Shown here: one piece after another, positions 7,768-15,736 of the stretch
Numbering within the stretch: the stretch's first letter is position 1
Layout: each line of letters starts with the position of its first letter
Assembly (NCBI GenBank): GCA_017481495.1
Contig: JAFUPC010000087.1
Span: forward strand, 1 to 60,366
Reading direction: 5' to 3'
DNA: 60,366 nt
Origin: Clostridia bacterium
Lineage (GTDB): Bacteria > Bacillota > Clostridia > Oscillospirales > CAG-272
Notes under the pieces: model-generated
Seen by the model: the letters and a program-made list of their open reading frames with translations, nothing else
What the model was told of the DNA's origin: nothing
The model's database searches: none
Translations under genes and position numbers: made by a program

Positions 7768-9108
7768 TCATGAGGGTGGATTCCCGTCATCGGAAGACAG
7801 AACTGCATCAAAAACGGTGACGGAATCCACGGATTCTACGGAAAACGCAGAAGAAAGCGGGTTGAGGGGGACATCCCCGGCGGAATTGTCTGAAGCGCTT
7901 GCTTCCGGAGAAGAAGTGTCCCTGTCGGAATGCTCTCCGCCGGAGAGTGCCGTATCGGCTTTCCCTGTGGTCTCCTCAATCAGAAAGATCTGGACACCGG
8001 TGATGGCACGCCCGCGGCGGACGATCTCGTAGTGGTCGATGTAGCGGATGTTGACGTAATTGTCAAGAAGACGCTCGGTCTGTGAGCGGATGGTCGCACG
8101 GAGCTTGCGGTCCTCTGGGGTGTTGAGCAGCTCATAAATGGATTCATAAGAAATGATGCGCGAGTGCATATTGTTCTTTTTGTTTTTCATCAGCTCCACG
8201 CGCTGGAGAATGTACTGACGGATGATGATGACCGTGTCGGTGGAACGGGTCGTTTCCTTGGTATTGAGCAGCTGCAGGGGAATGGGGATGATCTGTTTGA
8301 GCAGCTTGGAATAATCATAAAGGATAGGACTTGCGACAAGCCGGTATGCCCATTTTGTCACACCGCCGGCGGAAACCGTGACTTTCTGCATCATCAACAT
8401 CGCGCCGCTGACACGCGCAAGGTCAAAGGAATCGTCGCTGTTCGTCATGCGGAGCTGCTCGGTATAGTCGATGGCGATGTCTGTCACGCGGAGCTTTTCC
8501 AAGGATTCCACGATCATCTTGATGGATTTCGGACTGACAAATTCCGACTCAACCATGCCGTTCATCGCGCGATAGACCATTTCCGGTGTGAAGACCTCGT
8601 TCCCGGCAGAATAGAGACTGCACACCGCATCATGGACGATCTTGTCGTAAGGGGAAATGGTGGCTTTGTTGGCAATCTGAATGTTCTTGTCGTTGAAGTT
8701 GATGGTGGTCTTGATCTCCACCAGCTGATTGCCCTTCCGGCCGACGGTCAGCGTGTGCTCCTCGTTGGGGGACATATGGCGCAGTTCGTTTGCAACGCGG
8801 GAGTTGGTGATGATGACATCTTTTGGAATGATGGAACGCAGTTCCTGAACATCCTTGATGGCATTGCGCAGGATTTTGTCGTAGATCTTTGCAAAATTGC
8901 GCAGCTCCTCCTCGCCCATCGGCGTTGCATCCGTATAACCGGACTGGGAGATCGCGGTCTCCATCAGCTCGACAAACTGCTCCAGCGACAGCTTCTTGTA
9001 TGCTGCCGCAACCGAAAGAGATTCATATTTATAGCAGGCCCGGATCAGCTGCTTGTGGAATTCATCATCAAACAGACCCTCCAGCTTGATGGAAATGCTT
9101 TGTGCCAT
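7768..9108 (-). CDS. Rep-type replication initiator (double winged-helix)
   Basis: A 446-residue protein with the layout of iteron-binding initiators of the Rep_3/RepA kind. An N-terminal helical region (1-95) is followed by a first winged-helix region (about 150-260, SPYDKIVHDAVCSLYSAG, TPEMVYRAMNG), a second region (about 295-385, HSRIISYESIYELL, RSQTERLLDNYVNIRYID, VQIFLIEE) and an acidic, serine-rich tail of about 60 residues. I infer the family from the fold pattern and from the iterons starting 54 bp past its stop; no signature motif proves it. Start ATG 9106-9108 is chosen over the upstream GTG at 9115-9117 because GGGAGG (9119-9124) leaves 10 nt to the ATG and only 1 nt to the GTG. 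It is divergent from parA. It probably binds the iterons to open the origin and limit copy number. Confidence 0.75.
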   Translation of the reverse strand: MAQSISIKLEGLFDDEFHKQLIRACYKYESLSVAAAYKKLSLEQFVELMETAISQSGYTDATPMGEEELRNFAKIYDKILRNAIKDVQELRSIIPKDVIITNSRVANELRHMSPNEEHTLTVGRKGNQLVEIKTTINFNDKNIQIANKATISPYDKIVHDAVCSLYSAGNEVFTPEMVYRAMNGMVESEFVSPKSIKMIVESLEKLRVTDIAIDYTEQLRMTNSDDSFDLARVSGAMLMMQKVTVSAGGVTKWAYRLVASPILYDYSKLLKQIIPIPLQLLNTKETTRSTDTVIIIRQYILQRVELMKNKKNNMHSRIISYESIYELLNTPEDRKLRATIRSQTERLLDNYVNIRYIDHYEIVRRGRAITGVQIFLIEETTGKADTALSGGEHSDRDTSSPEASASDNSAGDVPLNPLSSAFSVESVDSVTVFDAVLSSDDGNPPS

Positions 9109-9177
9109 CGGAATCACGCCTCCCAGGGAATCCCCTCACAGACAGAAATGAGGGAACCCGTTCAAATTACGCAAAAT

Positions 9178-9206
9178 ATTATACCATAAAACCGGAAAAA
9201 AAGCAA
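9178..9206 (-). promoter_or_regulatory. Promoter of the rep-like gene
   Basis: Minus strand TTGCTT (9201-9206), 17-bp spacer, TATAAT (9178-9183), about 70 bp upstream of the chosen start. Confidence 0.7.
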
Positions 9207-9260
9207 GAGAAATGCGGCATACAGGCGGAAAAATCGCAGGAAAATGGGAAAAAGGCAGAT

Positions 9261-9322
9261 GTGAAACGAAAAACGCAAACGATACACATATGTGAATCGG
9301 TTCACATTCATCGTTACACAGA
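9261..9322. promoter_or_regulatory. Candidate centromere/operator cluster, left
   Basis: Contains AAACGATACACATATG (9277-9292), the palindrome CACATATGTG (9285-9294), a perfect inverted repeat TGTGAA-N4-TTCACA (9291-9306) and ATCGTTACACA (9310-9320). The core CGATACA with flanking TGTGAA also occurs in the cluster at 12321-12382, on the other side of the parAB operon. The sites are probably bound by ParB or by the small third protein; which one is unknown. Confidence 0.6.
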
Positions 9323-9427
9323 CACCCCGGTTTCGGAAAACCTGCAACAAAATAGAAATATGCGAAAAACAGAGAAAAAGCGATGGAAAAACCTCCGGCA
9401 GAAATTGCAAAAGATTTTCAAAAACTA

Positions 9428-9456
9428 TTGCAGTTTTCCGGAATCTGTGCTATAAT
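9428..9456 (+). promoter_or_regulatory. Promoter of the parAB operon
   Basis: TTGCAG (9428-9433), 17-bp spacer, TATAAT (9451-9456). The leader to the parA start is about 150 nt. The site cluster at 9261-9322 lies 110 bp upstream. Confidence 0.8.
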
Positions 9457-9615
9457 ATTAGGTAGTACGGCGGCGCATTCTGCCGGAGAAGTTCTGTTAT
9501 CGGAATGGCCTTCCAAAGACGCGCCGCAAGGATAGGAATGCCAGCCAAAGTAAACCGGCGAACCTCGCCCGGCAAATTTTGCCCGGCGAATATCAAAGAT
9601 AGGAACGAAACGCAT

Positions 9616-10581
9616 ATGGAAAAAGAATCGCAGACGATCAAAGCGATACGCGATATAAAAACGTCACTTCCCTCGGGAAGTGTGCTTTCTGCAGGTACAA
9701 GCACGGATGTAGAAGCGAAAACGATCCGGCACCGCTCCTCGCCGCTTGTCATCACCGTCGCCGTGACCAAAGGCGGCGTTGCCAAAACGACAACGGCGGT
9801 CAACCTTGCGGCGGAAATGGGATTGCACGGAATGCGCACCCTGCTCGTCGATATGGACGAACAGGGGAATACGACGTTGTCGGCAACGGGAAAAAACAGA
9901 GAAGCGTTCAACAACGCCGCGCTGTTCGATGCCTACCGCACATTCGGGTTCCCAGGCTGTACCACGGATCATTTCATTCATCCGACCGCCCTTGAAAATG
10001 TCAATATCCTGCCGTGCAGCGGATTTTCGCTGATGATTCCCGACCAGGCGGAGATTTTGCACAAAACGCGCAATTTCCCCGCGTATGCGTTTCTGTCGGC
10101 GATTTTACAGAACATCGAAAATACCGCCTACGATTATATCGTCATCGACACGCCGCCCGGAAAAAATACCTTCTCCCTGTCCGGCATTTATGCGGCGGAT
10201 CATATCATCATCCCGCTGCATCCGGACAAGTATTCCATCGACAGCTTAAATGAGACTTATCGGCTCATCGAAACGATGATGCGCGAAAATGATATGGAGA
10301 TCAACGTCCTCGGCATTCTGCTCACCATCGTGGAAAAGGTGAATTTCACGAAGATCCTGCGGGAAAACCTGCAGAACGGCGCATACGCGGGACTGAAGCT
10401 GAATACGGAGATCCGCAAAGGACAGGCAGTCAACGATGCGACCCTTGGCGGCCCTGTCGTCATTGAAGATCCGCGGAGCAATCCCGCAAAGGACTATAAG
10501 GCACTGTATACGGAAGTGATGGAACGCATTGCATCATACGAAGCCGGAAAAGGAGGCACGGGCGGAACATGGCAAAACTGA
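9616..10581 (+). CDS. parA: ParA-family partition ATPase
   Basis: A 321-residue Walker-type ATPase that would position or segregate the replicon on the nucleoid together with ParB. The deviant Walker A box KGGVAKTT is at residues 52-59, Walker A-prime/switch I LLVDMDEQGN follows near 78-87, and Walker B YIVIDTPPG is near 176-184. Start ATG 9616-9618 has AGGA at 9601 and gives the usual ParA length. The earlier in-frame ATG at 9505 adds 37 residues unlike ParA and has no ribosome binding site. About 45 residues precede the ATPase domain; this short N-terminus is unlikely to hold a full DNA-binding domain. The gene overlaps parB by 13 bp, indicating translational coupling. Chromosomal Soj is an alternative, but the neighbours are plasmid-type. 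Confidence 0.92.
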   Translation: MEKESQTIKAIRDIKTSLPSGSVLSAGTSTDVEAKTIRHRSSPLVITVAVTKGGVAKTTTAVNLAAEMGLHGMRTLLVDMDEQGNTTLSATGKNREAFNNAALFDAYRTFGFPGCTTDHFIHPTALENVNILPCSGFSLMIPDQAEILHKTRNFPAYAFLSAILQNIENTAYDYIVIDTPPGKNTFSLSGIYAADHIIIPLHPDKYSIDSLNETYRLIETMMRENDMEINVLGILLTIVEKVNFTKILRENLQNGAYAGLKLNTEIRKGQAVNDATLGGPVVIEDPRSNPAKDYKALYTEVMERIASYEAGKGGTGGTWQN

Positions 10582-11924
10582 AATTATCCGATATTGATAT
10601 GGGACTCGGCAGTGTGCCGAAAAGCGACCCCCTGCACGATGCGCAGACCCTGCTCAACCGTTCTCTGGGGACGGACAGCGACGACTACCGCTCCATCCCG
10701 CTTTCGCAGATCATGATCAACCCGCAAAACGATTATTCCGCCGATGATACGGAAGAGGACATCCGCGAACTTGCCGGGGACATCGAACGCAACGGACTTT
10801 TGCACAACATCGTCGTGTCCGACCGGACAAAGGAAAACGGAATGTACCTGATTTTGTCGGGAGAACGCCGCTACCGTGCGGTCAGAATGCTGTTTGAAGA
10901 GAAAAAGGAAAACCGGTACGCGGTGATTCTGTGCAAGGTGCTGGCAGGGCTCGAACCGCTGGACGAAATGCTGGTGCTCGATGCCGCCAATCTGCAGACC
11001 CGAGGCGGAATGCAGGACGAGCGGCGGTTCCGCAAGGCGACCTTGCGGTTTATTGAAAATCTGCGCAAAAAAGGCGGCGTTTCCGAGCGGGATGCCATCG
11101 GGCTTGCGACACGGTATACCGGTGTCAGCGACAAGCTCATCGACAAAAACCTGTCGGTCGAGCGCAATCTGCACCCGGACATCCTTTCCCTGCTTGACCG
11201 CGACCTCATCCCGAAAAATCAGGCGGTACAGTATGCACGTCTGCCCGAAGAGACCCAGCAGATCCTGGCGGAAAACCTGACCCATGCGTATGAATCGGGG
11301 AGCGCGGCACTGAAAGACGCAAACGACAAGCTGTTTCTTGCGACCAAAACTATCACTGAGCTGACCGGTCAGCTGGAAAGCAGAGAAAAGGGTCTCAGAG
11401 AAGTCGATGAGGAAATCGCCGAGGCACAGCTGTCTCTGTCCGCACTGAATGCGATGGCGGAAAATGCGGTTGCGGGCGGCGAGTCGACGGAGGAGCTGGA
11501 ACAGCAGATCGATGTCGTAAGAAAAACGCTTCTGGATCTGGAATCGCAGAAAAAGATGTATGCAAACACAATCTCCAGCGCCAAAGCCGCACTGAAAAAA
11601 AGCGAGGACAAGCTGTCCGGCATCGGCATGAGCGCAAAACCGCAGAAGAAAACGGGCAATACCCTGAGCGACGATGTGGCGGCGATGGTGAACAAATCCA
11701 TGAAAAAGGCGGAAACCGGTGTGTCCGGTATCACGTCCCGCACCAGCATCAACCGGATGCGCCGGCTGGATGCTCCCGGAAAACGTGTGATGCTGGAAAG
11801 GCTCACGGAAATGCGGAGCGCGCTGAATGCGGCAATCGAAATTCTCGGTTCCACCGAGGACGGAAGCTCGGCGCACACGGAGCGTACAGAAACGAAAACT
11901 TCCGATGACGGAGGAAGCCGATGA
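10569..11924 (+). CDS. parB: ParB-family partition protein with long coiled coil
   Basis: A 451-residue ParB/Spo0J-like protein, the centromere-binding CTPase partner of ParA. The N-terminal ParB/Sulfiredoxin-like domain (about 38-135) contains IPLSQIMINPQND, the GLLHNIVV segment and the C-box-like SGERRYRAVR near residues 97-106. A helix-turn-helix region follows (about 165-225, RYTGVSDKLIDKNLSVER). The part from about 250 to 340 is a charged, heptad-rich predicted coiled coil with TELTGQLESREKGLREVDEE and SKKMYANTISSAKAA-like stretches. That coiled coil is longer than in standard ParB (about 280-300 residues in total) and is more like plasmid partition proteins. It overlaps parA by 13 bp and the next gene by 4 bp (ATGA). 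The coiled coil may serve dimerisation or bridging. Confidence 0.87.
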   Translation: MAKLKLSDIDMGLGSVPKSDPLHDAQTLLNRSLGTDSDDYRSIPLSQIMINPQNDYSADDTEEDIRELAGDIERNGLLHNIVVSDRTKENGMYLILSGERRYRAVRMLFEEKKENRYAVILCKVLAGLEPLDEMLVLDAANLQTRGGMQDERRFRKATLRFIENLRKKGGVSERDAIGLATRYTGVSDKLIDKNLSVERNLHPDILSLLDRDLIPKNQAVQYARLPEETQQILAENLTHAYESGSAALKDANDKLFLATKTITELTGQLESREKGLREVDEEIAEAQLSLSALNAMAENAVAGGESTEELEQQIDVVRKTLLDLESQKKMYANTISSAKAALKKSEDKLSGIGMSAKPQKKTGNTLSDDVAAMVNKSMKKAETGVSGITSRTSINRMRRLDAPGKRVMLERLTEMRSALNAAIEILGSTEDGSSAHTERTETKTSDDGGSR

Positions 11925-12316
11925 GAGCACCTGTGCCGGAGCACAAGACGGTGTATCTGCGGTTTCACAAACGCATCGATGAGTTGCTGACGGCGTTTTC
12001 CGCGCAGACCGGAATGCGGCGCGCGACAGCTGTCGTCTGGATCCAGAACCGCTATATGACGAAACTGACGGAATCCGGAATCCCCGTGTCGGAACTCACG
12101 GCAGACGATCTTGGGTTTACGGGGATAGAAGAACCGTATTTCATCACGCTCGGCCGTGGAAGCATGGGAAGTATGCTCGGGAGGGCGATGCAGCTTACCG
12201 TCGACCGACACGCGGAACGGACGTTGGAGCTTGTCGCCATGCAGTGCGGGATTACAACACGCAATTTCCGCACGGCGATTCTCGTACAGTATTTTGCAGA
12301 GATCGGTCTGATATGA
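11921..12316 (+). CDS. Small third protein of the par operon, unknown
   Basis: A 131-residue protein translated from an ATGA overlap with parB, so it is almost certainly co-expressed. The N-terminal part (YLRFHKRIDELLTAFSAQTG, then MRRATAVVWIQNRYM) looks like a strand followed by two helices, as in ribbon-helix-helix DNA-binding proteins. The C-terminal half (LGRAMQLTVDRHAERTLEL) is helical and ends in YFAEIGLI. I do not recognise the family. A DNA-binding accessory factor or an operon autoregulator would fit its position between parB and the right-hand site cluster. A copy-control or stability protein is also possible. Confidence 0.75.
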   Translation: MRAPVPEHKTVYLRFHKRIDELLTAFSAQTGMRRATAVVWIQNRYMTKLTESGIPVSELTADDLGFTGIEEPYFITLGRGSMGSMLGRAMQLTVDRHAERTLELVAMQCGITTRNFRTAILVQYFAEIGLI

Positions 12317-12320
12317 CCAT

Positions 12321-12382
12321 ATATGTATCGATAAACAAATCATGTGTATCGCAACACACGTAAATGTGAAACGATACACTTA
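12321..12382. promoter_or_regulatory. Candidate centromere/operator cluster, right
   Basis: Contains ATATGTATCGATA (12321-12333), CATGTGTATCGCAACA (12341-12356) and TGTGAAACGATACACTTA (12365-12382). GTGTATCG (12344-12351) and CGATACAC (12372-12379) form an inverted repeat. The motif matches that at 9277-9292, so the par operon is bracketed by similar sites. The cluster also sits just upstream of the GH78 gene. Confidence 0.6.
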
Positions 12383-12423
12383 AACAATATTCCATATTCA
12401 TTGAAAGATAAGAGAGGATTCAT

Positions 12424-14646
12424 ATGAAACAGCATGAAATGTTCGGAGAAGCGATGTGGCTGTGTGCCGGTGAATACGCCTCCGATACGCACAACCGCAA
12501 GCCGGACGGAAACGGCATCCCACATTTTCCGGTTCTGAGAACACATTTCCCGCTCTGCGGCATCTGCGGTCTGCGAAAAGCGACCCTGCGCGTGATCGGC
12601 CTTGGGTATTTTCATTGCTACATCAACGGAAAAGAGGTAACGGAAGACAAATTCCTGCCGCTTTCCACCGATTATGAGGTGAGAAACAATCGCCCGACCG
12701 AGGAAATGGTCACCGGCCACCGCATTTATGTCCCGGAATACGACGTCACGGAACTGCTTTCCGAGGGCGAAAACGTCCTTGCCCTGCATTTCGGCGGCGG
12801 ATGGTATACTTATGAAGTGGAAAAGTATGGCAATCCGAAGGCGATCTTCCGTCTCACAATCGAAACCGAATGTGGAACCACCGAGGTCGTGTCAAACGAA
12901 TTTTCCAAGGTCGGCGACAGCTTTGTCAAAACCTACTTCTATACCGAGTGCGAGCATCACGATTATACAAAGGAAAACGAAAATATCCTTGCAAAGGATT
13001 ACGATGACAGCGCATGGAAAAACGCCGTCCCTGCACAGTCGCTGGAAACGGAATACGAATTTACTGACTGCCCGCCGGACCGCGTGGCAAAGGTGCTCCC
13101 CGTAACAACTCTGAAAAAGGATGAAAATGGTACCCATTACGACTGCGGACTCAATATGTCCGGTTATCCGGTTCTGAATATCACCGCAAAAGCAGGCGAA
13201 ACGGTCGAGGTGACGTTTGCGGAGGAAAAGAATGCGGACGGCACGCCGGATATGCGCTACAACTTCAATCAGAAATTCACCGTCGTCTCCGACGGTACCC
13301 CGCGCACGGTCAAGCCCCTCTTTACCTGGTTTGCGTTCCGGTATTTCACGGTCAAAGGGGATGCGGAAGCCATTTGCGTGGAGCACATCCACACCGACAA
13401 CAAGATCACATCCGCTTTTGACTCCGACAACGAAACGCTGAACTGGATCTACCGCGCGTATCTCAATACCCAGCTATCCAATATGCACGGCGGCATTCCG
13501 TCCGACTGCCCGCACATCGAGCGAAGAGGATACACCGGCGACGGTCAGCTTGCCTGCCACGCGGCAATGACCACGCTGGACGCAAGAAAGTTCTATGAAA
13601 AGTGGATCAAAGATATCGGCGACTGCCAGGATATTTATTCCGGCCACGTCCAGTATACAGCACCGTATACCAGATGCGGCGGCGGCCCCGGCGGCTGGGG
13701 ATGCGCCATTGCGGAGGTGCCGTATCAGTATTACAAGCATTACGGTGACATGGCACCGATGAAAGCGCTTTACCCGCAGATGCTCCGGTATTTCGATTAT
13801 CTGGAAACGCATTCCGTCAATGGGCTGGTCGCAAGCGACAAAATGGGCGAATGGTGTCTTGGCGACTGGTGCGCACCGATCCAGGTGATCCTGCCGGCGG
13901 CATTTGTCAACAACTATTTCTATATCAAGTCCATGCAGAGAGTCATTGAGATCGGTCGTCTCATCGGACGTGAGACCGAGATCCCGATGCTGGAAAAACG
14001 TATCAAGGAACGCAGAGATGCCGTGACCGCCGCTTATTTCAATACCTGGGACGGCAACTTCATCGGCGGAATGCAGGGCGCGAATGCCATCGCCATCGAC
14101 ATGGGCGTGGGAGATGACAGAACCTATCAGAACCTTGTCAAATACTACAAACAGCTCGGAAGATACGATACCGGCATCTTCGGCACCGACATTGTCACCC
14201 GCGTGCTCTTTGAACACGGCGACGGACAGCTGGCGGCAGAGCTGATGATGTCCACCGACCCCATTTCCTTTGACGGAATGCGCGTCGCTGGCGCGACCAC
14301 CATCTGGGAAAACTGGCCGCACGCGACCTGGGACCGTTCTCACAACCACCCGATGTTCGGCGCTGTAACCGCGTATCTCTTCGACTATCTCGCCGGAATC
14401 AGAGAAGAAGCCGGCAAAGCGGGCTACAATGACATCCTCATCGCCCCCGTGATGGTAAACGGCCTGAACCGCATCTGCGCAAAACGCACCGTTCCCAAAG
14501 GCGAGGTCAGTGTGTCCTATGAAAAACAGGAAAACACCGTTTCGTTTGTTATCACCGTCCCCGCAGGCATCCGCGCAGAATTCCGGTTCGGGGAAAAGGT
14601 CACCGTTCTGGAAGCAGGCACGCATACATTTACGGAAACGGTGTGA
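12424..14646 (+). CDS. Alpha-L-rhamnosidase, GH78 family
   Basis: Predicted to remove terminal alpha-L-rhamnose from glycans or glycosides. The 740-residue protein begins with beta-sandwich domains (KATLRVIGLGYFHCYINGK, NVLALHFGGGWY). It then has the (alpha/alpha)6 barrel with the GH78 hallmark SDCPHIERRGYTGDGQ near residue 360, the acidic loop GEWCLGDWCAP near 477-487, and ATTIWENWPHATWDRSHNH near 623-641. A C-terminal beta domain closes it. No signal peptide or membrane segment is visible, so it should act in the cytoplasm on imported oligosaccharides. Start ATG 12424 follows AGAGAGG. It stands alone, just downstream of the par block. GH106 is excluded by the DCPHIER motif. Confidence 0.88.
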   Translation: MKQHEMFGEAMWLCAGEYASDTHNRKPDGNGIPHFPVLRTHFPLCGICGLRKATLRVIGLGYFHCYINGKEVTEDKFLPLSTDYEVRNNRPTEEMVTGHRIYVPEYDVTELLSEGENVLALHFGGGWYTYEVEKYGNPKAIFRLTIETECGTTEVVSNEFSKVGDSFVKTYFYTECEHHDYTKENENILAKDYDDSAWKNAVPAQSLETEYEFTDCPPDRVAKVLPVTTLKKDENGTHYDCGLNMSGYPVLNITAKAGETVEVTFAEEKNADGTPDMRYNFNQKFTVVSDGTPRTVKPLFTWFAFRYFTVKGDAEAICVEHIHTDNKITSAFDSDNETLNWIYRAYLNTQLSNMHGGIPSDCPHIERRGYTGDGQLACHAAMTTLDARKFYEKWIKDIGDCQDIYSGHVQYTAPYTRCGGGPGGWGCAIAEVPYQYYKHYGDMAPMKALYPQMLRYFDYLETHSVNGLVASDKMGEWCLGDWCAPIQVILPAAFVNNYFYIKSMQRVIEIGRLIGRETEIPMLEKRIKERRDAVTAAYFNTWDGNFIGGMQGANAIAIDMGVGDDRTYQNLVKYYKQLGRYDTGIFGTDIVTRVLFEHGDGQLAAELMMSTDPISFDGMRVAGATTIWENWPHATWDRSHNHPMFGAVTAYLFDYLAGIREEAGKAGYNDILIAPVMVNGLNRICAKRTVPKGEVSVSYEKQENTVSFVITVPAGIRAEFRFGEKVTVLEAGTHTFTETV

Positions 14647-14720
14647 AGTACGGTTTCCCGGTGAATGCGCGGAATGTCAGATGGATGATTTCGCGCGCGC
14701 AGGAACGGGAGCGGAGATGA

Positions 14721-14974
14721 TGTCAACTTAAAGGCGACGATGCAGATGCTGTAAACGCAATGCAATCAAATGATTATGTAGGGGAAGCAATCTGCTTCCT
14801 GCGGACAATCTGTATTTTGCAGATTAAAAAATCTTTCGCACCATTACAGGATTTTTATGTTTTTCTGGAATGTTATTCTGGGAGTGCTGACACACCTGCG
14901 ACAGATTTTCTGATTTGCGGGCGGCAGATTGTCGCCTCTACACGATACGAGGTACCATGTCCTTTAAGTTGATA
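14721..14974. repeat. Intergenic repeat element, family B, full-length copy (MITE-like)
   Basis: Outer inverted repeats TGTCAACTTAAAGG (14721-14734) and CCTTTAAGTTGATA (14961-14974) differ by one base. Nested inside, TGTAGGGGAAGCAATCTGC at 14777 pairs with the strand reading TGTAGAGGCGACAATCTGC at 14942, and GGAAGCAATCTGCTTCC is itself palindromic. There is no coding frame of note. Size, nested termini and a second relic copy at 295-410 suggest a non-autonomous mobile element or REP-like sequence. Confidence 0.6.
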
Positions 14975-15035
14975 GCATTACCCGTACTTCAACTCTTCGC
15001 AATTTTCCGAAAACCTGCAATAAAAATTCGAACCC

Positions 15036-15069
15036 AAAAAGAGCGGCAGTCACACAACGGACTGCCGCT
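15036..15069 (-). terminator. Terminator of the SGNH gene
   Basis: A perfect 10-bp stem AGCGGCAGTC/GACTGCCGCT (15042-15051 with 15060-15069) with an 8-nt loop. On the minus strand it is followed by CTTTTTGGG. Confidence 0.8.
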
Positions 15070-15093
15070 TTCCATATTCATTTCCGACTTCTG

Positions 15094-15732
15094 TTACTTG
15101 ATCAGAATCTTTTCCTCAAATGCTGCCATCCAGCGGTCTGCGATCAGCTTGTGACCGGAAACCGTCGGGTGAACACCGTCGCCGAGCCAGTAGTTTGCGG
15201 GCGCAAGCGCGCAGGCTTCGTCAAACATCGTCTGCAGGGGCAGGAAAATCTGTCCGCATTCCGATGCGATTTGCTTGACCGCTTCGCCGCGCAGGGCGGT
15301 TTCGGTACGGAACGTTTCCCAGTTGTCCGCGGTCGCACCGCAGTTGAGCACGAACGGCTCCATCAGAATCATCCGGATGTGCGGAATGCGCTCCACCGTG
15401 TCCGTGACGAGCATCTTGTAAACGCGGTAGAAGCGTTCCGCATCCACGCCGTTGCGGTTGGCGCCCAGCTCGTGCCAGACGTCGTTGACACCGATGAGAA
15501 TGCTCAGAACATCGGGTTCGAGATTCCAGCCGTCCGCTTTGATGCGCGCATAAACATCGACGATGCGGTTGCCGCTGATGCCGCGGTTCTCAAAGGTGAA
15601 CTGCCCCGGATATTTCGCGCCGAGTGTTGCCGCACAGAGCATGGCATATCCCTGTCCGATGGGTGTCAGACTGCCTGCACCCGCGTTTCTTCCGACATCC
15701 GTGATGGAGTCGCCCTGGAATAAGATTTTCAT
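15094..15732 (-). CDS. SGNH/GDSL-type esterase
   Basis: A 212-residue SGNH hydrolase, likely an acetylesterase or lipase-like enzyme acting on acylated sugars. Block I GDSITDVGRN holds the nucleophile serine near residue 10. Block II glycine and block III asparagine are in FENRGISGNR and IGVNDVWHEL, and block V is DGVHPT with the catalytic Asp/His pair near 183-186. No signal peptide is visible, so it is probably intracellular. It is the second gene of an operon with the MFS transporter (4-bp gap); AAAGGAAG precedes ATG 15730-15732. The context suggests removal of acetyl groups from an imported carbohydrate; the substrate is unknown. Confidence 0.88.
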   Translation of the reverse strand: MKILFQGDSITDVGRNAGAGSLTPIGQGYAMLCAATLGAKYPGQFTFENRGISGNRIVDVYARIKADGWNLEPDVLSILIGVNDVWHELGANRNGVDAERFYRVYKMLVTDTVERIPHIRMILMEPFVLNCGATADNWETFRTETALRGEAVKQIASECGQIFLPLQTMFDEACALAPANYWLGDGVHPTVSGHKLIADRWMAAFEEKILIK

Positions 15733-15736
15733 ATGA

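Noticed and set aside
8164..9189. Long open frame antisense to the rep gene
   Set aside because: Shadow of the rep gene with a His/Gln/Arg-rich composition typical of antisense frames; no start context.
13474..14625. Long antisense open frame opposite the GH78 gene
   Set aside because: Same reasoning: a shadow of a strongly supported glycosidase gene.
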